Assembly: GCA_964478775.1 (NCBI GenBank)
Contig: CAYZJC010000032.1
Span: 1 to 13,811 of the forward strand
Direction: 5' to 3'
DNA length: 13,811 nucleotides
Source: PNMQ01 sp964478775
GTDB lineage: Bacteria; Pseudomonadota; Alphaproteobacteria; Paracaedibacterales; CAIOTO01
Below the pieces are notes generated by a model that was not told the origin of the DNA, searched no databases, and saw only the letters and a list, made by a program, of their open reading frames with translations. Numbering within the stretch: position 1 is the first letter of the stretch; each line of letters starts with the position of its first letter. Shown in pieces: positions 1 through 5,797 of the stretch. Position numbers and translations under genes: made by a program.

Positions 1-101
1 CTGCCAAGCCTTATGTTATGCTGGCAAGTAAGGACACTTCCTGATGTTGTTTCAAGTATCAGCGCAGAATAGCACCCATTTTATTCAAATTTAGTTAAAA
101 A
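1..101 (-). repeat. Shared 3' flank, copy 1 (last 7 codons plus about 80 nt non-coding)
   Basis: The 101 nt ending at the tail boundary match 5697-5797 with the same length and about 6 mismatches; the outermost 55 nt are identical. It holds the codons for FLTKFE-stop and the non-coding DNA after the stop. Positions 2-26 can form a small hairpin (TGCCA/TGGCA arms extended by GC/GC after a one-base bulge, about 10-nt loop). It begins at the window edge, so the true end may lie outside. Confidence 0.9.
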
Positions 102-1823
102 TAGGGGTGAAAGTTGGCGCTCCCGCGCGCGCCGCCCATCTGCGTGCGCACTCCTGGACAATTTTAGTAAATTTTGAGAAGATATTTCATCAAATGACGT
201 CGTGGTTAAATAAGCAAAATCTCCTATTTCATATGTCCCCCATGACCAGAAAATACCTACATCACTAGACCAATTTACACCTTTCCAAGGGTGTGACGTT
301 AGCCGGTCAACCATAAATTTAGGCGTGAACCATATGGTGGTTTTTTCTTCGTTTTCTTTTGTTGTTCTTACACCTACTTTAATGCGAAGATATTCATTAA
401 CATCTCGCATATTACCCTCATACTTATACTTCAACCCCCTTAAGTCAAATTCCCCTGTGAGGGTGTCTGCAAACTGGCTGAAGGAAAAATCTTTTCGTTG
501 CCCTTCACCATTGTCGAATATAAGCTTCCCATTGATAAACCGATTATAAATGGATTCATAGCCCCTTGCAAATTCTGGCACTGCTATTGGCCTTGCAACA
601 CCTTGTAGTTCTGGTGTCGTTAATGACAGAGTTTGCCCCACTAATTTTTGAGTGTTCAATTCTTTTTCTTGTTCTTCTTTTTGAGGTGTTTCCGACTCTG
701 TTTTTAAATCATTTAACCTCTTGGTCGCACCTGCATGGCCTTGATTACTTGCAAACTTATAATAACGCTGAGCCTTCTTTTTATCTGCTAACACACCTCT
801 TCCAAAGTCGTAACATTCTGCTAATTCAAACTGTGCATTTGCATCCCCTTTATTAGCTGCTGTTAATGCTAATTGATAAACCTTTTCAAAGTCAGCATCT
901 ACAATATCATCTGTTTTATATACTTGAATTAATGCATTCATGGCCTCAAGGTTATCAGTCTCAGCAATTTGTGTTAATTCTGCTAACGCATCCATATTGC
1001 CCTTATGTAATACATCATCTAACAGCTGCGAAACTGATTTTCCTTTGCCTGAATTTTCTGTTGATTCAGATGATAAGACTGAAATATCATCTATTGCTGA
1101 TGGTTTTTGATCTACCACAGGATGTGGGGATGAAGTGGCAACTGGCGTTGATTGTGCTAAGGTTAAGGTTGTTAGTTTAGCTGTGATTTCTTTGATGAGT
1201 GTGCGATCTTCTTTTGTCTTACGTCGAATATGACTTCCGTTTTCACTGGCATTTCTTAAAACTTCAGTTAAATATTCAGGGTCATCCTCTGCATCAACAC
1301 TTAACGCATAGTCTAGTTGCATCAAACCTCTATAAGCTTCATCTCTAGGTTCAAGGGCCAGTGTATTTCTATAATAGGTACAAGCACTATCAGGATTGGT
1401 ATCAAACACACATCTTGCATAGTGCAAATAAGACTCTACTTTAATATGTTGTTCTTCTGCCCCTGCAGCCCTTAAAAAACAAGTTGCTGCATTTGTAAAG
1501 TCAGGGGGAACTTGATGAAAATATCTTTTGCCTTCATCAAAATAATCTTGTGGGTGCTTTTCACGTTCTGCCGCTGGAGACCCCAAATAAACATGGGAAC
1601 TACCCCCTGCCCCGCCTTGATTACTTGTTTCTTGGGCGACATGTCTTGTTTCGCTAAACGTCTGCGTCACATTGCCACCAATAGATGAATCCTTTAAATT
1701 TCCTTTTGTTACACTTAGGTGTGGGGGCTCTGTAAATTCTGCTGCCATACCCGTGTGTCTTGGTAAAATTAAAAAAGCAGTTGCGAGCATTAATATTTTT
1801 TTATTCAACAGTCTTTTTCTCAT
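81..1823 (-). CDS. Exported Sel1/TPR-like repeat protein with hypervariable GC-rich C-terminal tail (paralogue 1, 580 aa)
   Basis: The ATG at 1821-1823 is chosen because GGAG lies 7 nt upstream and the protein then begins with a classic signal peptide: basic MRKRLLNKK, a hydrophobic core around residues 10-20, and a likely cut after MAA near residue 28. A GTG further upstream would bury this signal. Residues about 39-56 carry the motif TKGNLKDSSIGGNVTQTF. A TPR-like helical region spans about 90-180, a Pro/Ser linker with PHPVVDQKPSA lies near 232-243, and one to three Sel1-type repeats lie at about 275-373 (clearest: AANKGDANAQFELAECYDFG). The C-terminal module (about 418-543) begins FARGYESIYNRFINGK and contains TIWFTPKF. 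FDEISSQNLLKL (544-555), a 19-residue Arg-rich tail and terminal FLTKFE follow. It is last in a probable operon and paralogous to the gene at 5777-8227. Function unknown; an exported host-interaction or surface protein is inferred from the signal peptide and repeats. Confidence 0.9.
   Translation of the reverse strand: MRKRLLNKKILMLATAFLILPRHTGMAAEFTEPPHLSVTKGNLKDSSIGGNVTQTFSETRHVAQETSNQGGAGGSSHVYLGSPAAEREKHPQDYFDEGKRYFHQVPPDFTNAATCFLRAAGAEEQHIKVESYLHYARCVFDTNPDSACTYYRNTLALEPRDEAYRGLMQLDYALSVDAEDDPEYLTEVLRNASENGSHIRRKTKEDRTLIKEITAKLTTLTLAQSTPVATSSPHPVVDQKPSAIDDISVLSSESTENSGKGKSVSQLLDDVLHKGNMDALAELTQIAETDNLEAMNALIQVYKTDDIVDADFEKVYQLALTAANKGDANAQFELAECYDFGRGVLADKKKAQRYYKFASNQGHAGATKRLNDLKTESETPQKEEQEKELNTQKLVGQTLSLTTPELQGVARPIAVPEFARGYESIYNRFINGKLIFDNGEGQRKDFSFSQFADTLTGEFDLRGLKYKYEGNMRDVNEYLRIKVGVRTTKENEEKTTIWFTPKFMVDRLTSHPWKGVNWSSDVGIFWSWGTYEIGDFAYLTTTSFDEISSQNLLKLSRSAHADGRRARERQLSPLFLTKFE
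102..158 (-). other. Hypervariable GC-rich tail segment of paralogue 1 (57 nt)
   Basis: These 57 nt encode 19 residues (SRSAHADGRRARERQLSPL) between the shared FDEISSQNLLKL and FLTKFE-stop segments. By hand count 40 of 57 bases are G or C (about 70%), including a CG-repeat stretch, while the flanks are strongly AT-rich. It does not align with the equivalent 102-nt segment of the other paralogue (5798-5899), although the sequence on both sides is identical. Boundaries are set by the loss of identity between the copies. Confidence 0.85.
195..281 (-). other. Second variable block (29 codons) in the C-terminal module of paralogue 1
   Basis: This block encodes GVNWSSDVGIFWSWG followed by TYEIGDFAYLTTTS. 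It aligns without gaps to 5936-6022 in the other paralogue, but about half of the residues differ, while FWS, DFAYLT and WSSDVG are kept. Differences include silent third-position changes, so this is accumulated divergence or imported allelic sequence rather than targeted replacement. It lies between an 87-nt block identical in both copies and the invariant 36-nt FDEISSQNLLKL segment. Confidence 0.65.
281..367 (-). repeat. 87-nt block identical in both Sel1 paralogues, copy 1
   Basis: Every base matches 6022-6108 in the other paralogue, including silent positions, over codons for the region from TTKENEEKTTIWFTPKF to HPWK. Sequence on both sides diverges, so the identity is local. Confidence 0.85.
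1603..1715 (-). repeat. Near-identical N-terminal block of the Sel1 paralogues, copy 1
   Basis: This region encodes SVTKGNLKDSSIGGNVTQTF and the following SETRHVAQETSNQGGAGGS. It matches 8010-8122 with about three differences, at least one clearly silent (GAA/GAG). The signal-peptide regions upstream are unrelated between the two genes, so the match is a discrete block. Confidence 0.85.
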
Positions 1824-1864
1824 TTTTTTTCTCCATATATATAAAAAGTTTTTCTTGTTCAATG

Positions 1865-1902
1865 AATAACGCACAGCTCAAAAAGTTATGCTGTACGCTA
1901 TT
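1865..1902 (-). other. Intercistronic stem-loop before the Sel1 gene
   Basis: On the minus (transcribed) strand, AUAGCGUACAGC can pair with GCUGUGCGUUAU as a 12-bp stem whose only non-Watson-Crick pairs are two G-U wobbles; one more A-U pair extends it. The loop is 12 nt. It lies between the small repeat-protein gene and the ribosome-binding site of the Sel1 gene. No U-run follows on the minus strand, so it is not an obvious terminator in that direction. It could stabilise the upstream mRNA or attenuate. On the plus strand the stem has two mismatches and is followed by T6. Confidence 0.5.
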
Positions 1903-1917
1903 TTTTAAATGGATGGC

Positions 1918-2382
1918 TTAATCGTCATCACCGAAAGTTTGTTCTAAATCGCCTGCAAATGTAGAACCAGAGATATTTCCCTGTGATATACTGCCGCCCG
2001 CTGTTGCTTTACCAAACTGTTGTGTTGCATTTCCGCTAATTGTGGCGCCGCTCACATCCCCTTGTTTCACATCTTCTATTGCAGTTGCTTTTCCAAAGGT
2101 TTGCTTAAAAAGACCCTCTATTTCCGTATCTGTCACAAGGCCTTGCACTTTCCCTCTTGCAATTACCTTTTGAAGAGGTGCAGCAGGAGCAACAGGTTGT
2201 GGCATTTCTTCTTCAACGACCACTGTTGGTGAAGCTGCAAATAAACTTGCCATTGCCATTTGTTGTCTTTGCTCTGCGCTTAAATCATCTTGAGGGGACA
2301 CTTCCATTGCAAAGCCTGTGCCTTGAACCCCTATCAACAACATGAGCATTCTTAGTTTTTTATTCATCATATTTCTTTTCAT
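1918..2382 (-). CDS. Small exported protein with C-terminal 27-residue repeats (154 aa)
   Basis: I do not recognise a named family. The ATG at 2380-2382 has an AGGA ribosome-binding site 8 nt upstream and opens a signal peptide (MKRNMMNKKLRMLMLLIG, probable cut after GFA near residue 25). An in-frame ATG at 2424 is the alternative; it only lengthens the basic leader. Residues 26-85 are low-complexity and rich in Ala, Pro and Glu. Residues 89-154 are repeats with an exact 27-residue period set by Gly 90, 117 and 144, on the pattern GxxxQxFGKATA, then QGxxSGxT; the last copy is cut short and ends EQTFGDDD. The GN-TQ-F and SG/S-I core resembles the SSIGGNVTQTF motif of the Sel1 paralogues. A beta-solenoid-like fold is a guess. 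The gene starts about 50 nt after the ankyrin gene's stop and precedes the Sel1 gene, so co-transcription is likely. Confidence 0.75.
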   Translation of the reverse strand: MKRNMMNKKLRMLMLLIGVQGTGFAMEVSPQDDLSAEQRQQMAMASLFAASPTVVVEEEMPQPVAPAAPLQKVIARGKVQGLVTDTEIEGLFKQTFGKATAIEDVKQGDVSGATISGNATQQFGKATAGGSISQGNISGSTFAGDLEQTFGDDD

Positions 2383-2434
2383 CAATTTTATCCTTCTTTG
2401 TTTGTAGTGATGGTTATTTTTCATTGCTTTCACC

Positions 2435-4102
2435 CTACCCCTTTGCGATGTGAGATAAGCAACAACACACAATGCGACGCCAACTTCTTCCTTCTTGAAG
2501 CTGATCAGCTACATCTAATGCATTTTGAATATTAAGAGACTGTTTAACATGATCCGTTGCCAAATGCACCAACACAGGCTCTATGTCCTTTACGGCCTCA
2601 ATGGAAAAATTTAATTTTTCATCTGCAATTTCAAAGACATCTCTTTGCGTCCACCTTAAAGTGTCATCTTTCGTAGAGATGCGCTTATTCAGCCAGGTTG
2701 CAGGAAACACATTTTCCAAAAAAAGAGGCCTTGGCGCCTTTACACCCGTTAAAATATATGAGGCTAGCGTATATGTTGAATGCATCTCCACATTGCCCCG
2801 CATATAATCTAAAAACTGCGCAATGGCGCACATTGCCAATGTGTGGGCCCCTTTAGGGGTCAGCTCTTTGATCTTTTCTTTATACAGATGGGTTAATTGA
2901 TAAGCTCCCTCTTCTACCGCCTCTTCCATTTCATCAAGGCGCACAAACATTCGCGTTAAAAACGTTTTCTTCCTTTTTTCTTGGTGTTCTTCATACGCTT
3001 CAACGCCCTTAGCCATTAATTCAAAGGCAAGCCTTGTACCTGGTAAGGGAATTACACTGTCTAATATCCTAATCGTTTCCGCAATGGCGCAGTCCCCTTT
3101 TGTCGTTTGAAGGGCCCCTGATTCCAATGCCCGATACGCTAAAAAAATAGCCGAACATTTCCGTTGAAACGTCGACTTAAACATGCGTAAAGATGCATCT
3201 TCTTCTATGGATTTTAAACGTATCCCATAGGCAATGTCTGATTTTTTTTCAAGCCTTTGCGCCATTTCCATGTTGCGTCTTTCTTCTTGTGCCAGTTCCC
3301 CTAGTAAATAAAAATCTCTTGCCGCAAAGCCATTTTCATGTCTCAACAGGGGATCTACCCCATAATCTAATAACAAACGAATGATAGAATCATACCCATG
3401 GAAAGATGCAAAATGCAAAGCTGTCGCTTGATGCATGGCCATGTGGTCAGGCGTTGCATGCGCTTTTAATAACATCTCCACACATCTTTCATGCCCTAAA
3501 TCACTTGCGATGTGCAAAGCTGTAAACCCGTTTACATCAGCCCAATTGATAAGCTCTGTTCTGATATCTTTTTCTTGTGACTGTTTAAGATGGTCTATAC
3601 ATAAAGAAAGAATCTTGTCATGGCCTTCAAAACAAGCATCATGCAACACATTACGTTGCAGAACATTGGCATAGCTTACAATGGCCCCTTTTTCTAGCAA
3701 TAGTTTGACCATCTCGGTATGACCGGTACGTGCATAAAGTTCAAGTAAACTTCGCTTCTTGCCACTGGGCGTGTTTTTATCGACTAAATTGGGGTTGGCC
3801 CCCGCATTTAAATAAGTTTTAAATTTAGTTACCCCCTCCTTTGAAAAAACAATTTGCCAAAGTTCACCTTGTGGTGCAATTGCTTCAACGCTATCGATGC
3901 GTTGTCTTTCAAGAAAGGTCGTGACCTTAGGGTAGGCGACTGATCTTTCAGCAATAAAGTCATGTTCTGCTTCAATACGCATCCCTTGAACAGAGGTGAT
4001 AAAAGAAATGGTAAAAATAAACACACCCGCATAAAAAAACTTTATATGTCGGTCGTGCCTTTTTTGTGTTTTGAAATGCTTATACACCTTATCCCCTATC
4101 AT
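2435..4102 (-). CDS. Exported ankyrin-repeat protein (about 555 aa)
   Basis: About five ankyrin repeats lie at residues 80-264 (numbered from the ATG at 4100-4102). The best matches are TALHIASDLGHERCVEMLL, TALHFASFHGYDSIIRLLL and the LLELYARTGHTEMVKLLLEKG unit. A hydrophobic stretch (FFYAGVFIFTISFITSVQG) after a basic leader indicates a signal peptide ending near residue 40. Residues 265-555 are mostly helical and charged, with no domain I recognise. The start is uncertain: the ATG lacks a ribosome-binding site, whereas a GTG at 4085-4087 has AGGGG 5 nt upstream and still keeps the hydrophobic segment; a longer GTG start at 4135 is possible. Ankyrin proteins of intracellular bacteria commonly bind host proteins, but here that is inference. 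It is first of the three-gene operon. Confidence 0.85.
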   Translation of the reverse strand: MIGDKVYKHFKTQKRHDRHIKFFYAGVFIFTISFITSVQGMRIEAEHDFIAERSVAYPKVTTFLERQRIDSVEAIAPQGELWQIVFSKEGVTKFKTYLNAGANPNLVDKNTPSGKKRSLLELYARTGHTEMVKLLLEKGAIVSYANVLQRNVLHDACFEGHDKILSLCIDHLKQSQEKDIRTELINWADVNGFTALHIASDLGHERCVEMLLKAHATPDHMAMHQATALHFASFHGYDSIIRLLLDYGVDPLLRHENGFAARDFYLLGELAQEERRNMEMAQRLEKKSDIAYGIRLKSIEEDASLRMFKSTFQRKCSAIFLAYRALESGALQTTKGDCAIAETIRILDSVIPLPGTRLAFELMAKGVEAYEEHQEKRKKTFLTRMFVRLDEMEEAVEEGAYQLTHLYKEKIKELTPKGAHTLAMCAIAQFLDYMRGNVEMHSTYTLASYILTGVKAPRPLFLENVFPATWLNKRISTKDDTLRWTQRDVFEIADEKLNFSIEAVKDIEPVLVHLATDHVKQSLNIQNALDVADQLQEGRSWRRIVCCCLSHIAKG

Positions 4103-4205
4103 GACATGAATGAAAAAGAAGATGAAACAACACACATCGCCCGATAGTTTGTACGAAACAAATCATCTGCAATAGCAAAAGCAAGATACCTTACATACAT
4201 GAAAT

Positions 4206-4234
4206 TTTATTGCAGCGTTACGATCTACTGACAA
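4206..4234 (-). promoter_or_regulatory. Probable sigma70-type promoter of the ankyrin/small-repeat/Sel1 operon
   Basis: On the minus strand a -35 element TTGTCA (5 of 6 to consensus, 4229-4234) and a -10 element AATAAA (4 of 6, 4206-4211) are separated by 17 nt. Transcription would begin near 4199, leaving a leader of about 100 nt before the ankyrin start. No experiment or second copy supports it. Confidence 0.4.
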
Positions 4235-4414
4235 AAACACGGCTGATGTGTATGTCATACCATTTCTCTTCTTTTTAAAAGATTAATTTATTAAAACAGA
4301 TGAAGTAAAGTTGAATGAAAAAAAGAATTCAATCGCCAATGCTTATTTTTAATTAAATTTTATTTAAATGAAAATCTTTTGAAGAGAAAAGGGGGGATTG
4401 TTTTTAGTTTACGC

Positions 4415-4443
4415 TTGATATTCCGCTTTACAGCCCTTAAAAT
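4415..4443 (+). promoter_or_regulatory. Probable sigma70-type promoter of the ATPase gene
   Basis: The -35 TTGATA (4415-4420, 5 of 6) and -10 TAAAAT (4438-4443, 5 of 6) are exactly 17 nt apart. Transcription would start near 4450, about 28 nt before the ATG at 4478. This supports that ATG over the upstream in-frame TTG. Confidence 0.55.
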
Positions 4444-4477
4444 TAGAGAAAATCGTAAAGCAAGGTTATTGATTTTC

Positions 4478-5620
4478 ATGGAAAACATACGTCATCTTTA
4501 TTTAAATCAAATTGAACAAGATCTAAGCATCGTTCCTATTTGTGCTTTATTAGGGCCTAGGCAATGTGGGAAAACAACCCTTGCACGTCAATATGCCAAA
4601 CAAACTTCATTACCTGTGCATTATTTTGATTTGGAAGACTATACTGATCTTGCGCGTCTGGCTCATCCTAAATTGACCCTTGAACCTTTAACAGGGCTTA
4701 TCATTATAGATGAAATTCAAAGGATGCCAGACCTATTCCCTTATTTGCGTGTGTTAGCCGACAGACCATCCTCAACGGCACAATTTTTAATCTTAGGCAG
4801 CGCTTCAAAAGAACTGATTCATCAATCATCAGAATCATTAGCGGGTAGAATTTCTTATATAGAGGTAACCCCATTTTCTTTAATTGAAGTTCAAAATCAA
4901 CGACAGTTATGGCTCAGAGGAGGATTTCCAAGATCTTATCTTGGGACATCAGATCATACCAGTCAAAGATGGCGCACCCTTTATATGCAAACCTATTTTG
5001 AAAAAGACCTTAAAGATTTGGGGCTAGACTTGTCTCCTCAACGTATCATTAAATTATGGCATTTATTGACCCAGTATCATGGATCCATTCTCAACTATGC
5101 CAACATGGCTCAGCTCATGGAAATTTCAATCCCGACACTTAAAAATTATCTTGATATTTTAGAAGGGACTTTTATGATAAGAACCCTTCACCCTTGGTTT
5201 GAAAATAAAGGTAAGAGACTTGTCAAAACGCCAAAGATTTATGTAAGAGATCCGGGAATTTATCATCAGCTTTTGCATATTCAGACATTTGATCAGTTAC
5301 TTCTTTCAAAAGAGCTAGGTAATTCTTGGGAAGGCTTTGCCTTAGAAGAAATTCTAAAACACTTTCAAACATCACAATCTTATTTTTGGGCAACTCATCA
5401 ACAAGCAGAGCTAGATCTTTTCATTATTCATCACAATAAAAGAATGGGGTTTGAATTTAAAGCAACAGACAAACCCAAAATCACAAAATCAATGAGGAGT
5501 GCAATTGAATTTTTAAATCTCGATATGCTTTACATTGTCACCCCAATTGAATCTACATTTCCACTAGAAGATAAAGTTCAGGTGATGTCTCTTTTAGATT
5601 GCTGCATGCTTACCTCATAA
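4478..5620 (+). CDS. AAA ATPase with DUF4143 / PD-(D/E)XK-like C-terminus (380 aa)
   Basis: The N-terminal ATPase has Walker A GPRQCGKT (residues 26-33), Walker B LIIIDE (74-79) and the sensor-like LILGSAS (104-110). SLAGRISYIEVTPFSL and LWLRGGFPRSYL follow, all typical of the AAA_14/DUF4143 family. The second half has the DUF4143 layout: a helical winged-helix-like part (IMKLWHLL-type helix, then NYLDILEGTFMI) and a restriction-endonuclease-like core with E311, D313, E326 and K328 (AELDLF, then GFEFKA). The length is usual for the family. The ATG at 4478 is chosen from the promoter spacing and from family proteins beginning shortly before the P-loop; the ribosome-binding site (AAGG, 12 nt away) is weak. 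The cellular role of the family is poorly defined; links to mobile regions and stress are common. It stands alone, convergent with the Sel1 paralogue. Confidence 0.9.
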   Translation: MENIRHLYLNQIEQDLSIVPICALLGPRQCGKTTLARQYAKQTSLPVHYFDLEDYTDLARLAHPKLTLEPLTGLIIIDEIQRMPDLFPYLRVLADRPSSTAQFLILGSASKELIHQSSESLAGRISYIEVTPFSLIEVQNQRQLWLRGGFPRSYLGTSDHTSQRWRTLYMQTYFEKDLKDLGLDLSPQRIIKLWHLLTQYHGSILNYANMAQLMEISIPTLKNYLDILEGTFMIRTLHPWFENKGKRLVKTPKIYVRDPGIYHQLLHIQTFDQLLLSKELGNSWEGFALEEILKHFQTSQSYFWATHQQAELDLFIIHHNKRMGFEFKATDKPKITKSMRSAIEFLNLDMLYIVTPIESTFPLEDKVQVMSLLDCCMLTS

Positions 5621-5696
5621 ATTTTTTTACACCCAAAATGAACTATCTTCCCAAGTGTACACCCAAACCACAGAACTTTCTGTCATTGCCCATAAC
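5621..5696. other. Convergent intergenic segment with short direct repeat and dyad
   Basis: TACACCCAAA occurs twice (5628-5637 and 5658-5667, 30 nt apart), and ACAGAA-CT-TTCTGT (5670-5683) is a perfect 6-bp dyad with a 2-nt centre. None has a T-run placed as in an intrinsic terminator, although a short T-run (5622-5628) follows the ATPase stop. Role unknown. Confidence 0.4.
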
Positions 5697-5797
5697 CTGC
5701 CAAGCCTTATGTTATGCTGGCAAGTAAGGACACTTCCTGATGTTGTTTCAATACTCAGCGCTCAATAGCATCCATTTTATTCAAATTTAGTTAAAAA
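5697..5797 (-). repeat. Shared 3' flank, copy 2 (last 7 codons plus about 80 nt non-coding)
   Basis: The same 101-nt element as at 1-101, equal in length with about six mismatches. Homology begins at 5697 with the hairpin sequence (5698-5722) and runs through the stop codon to the end of the GC-rich tail. Conservation of non-coding DNA beyond the stop in both copies shows that the duplicated or converted unit includes the 3' flank. Confidence 0.9.

Larger units (their letters stand above)
4103..4477. other. Divergent intergenic region, 375 nt
   Basis: This very AT-rich spacer separates the ankyrin operon (minus) from the ATPase gene (plus). It holds the two promoters listed separately and a short dyad (TTTGT-ACGAA-ACAAA, near 4149-4163). 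I see no convincing small gene or RNA in it. An in-frame TTG at 4379 would extend the ATPase, but it lies upstream of the better promoter. Confidence 0.6.

Noticed and set aside
1..28. Hairpin in the shared 3' flank as an intrinsic terminator
   Set aside because: The stem is short with a bulge and no T-run follows on the minus strand, so termination is not supported by sequence alone.
81..1874. Earlier GTG start for the first Sel1 gene
   Set aside because: It would place 17 residues before the signal peptide, while the ATG at 1823 has a well spaced GGAG.
4379..4477. TTG start giving the ATPase 33 extra N-terminal residues
   Set aside because: A good -35/-10 pair lies downstream of that TTG, and the extra residues do not resemble the family; the ATG at 4478 is preferred.
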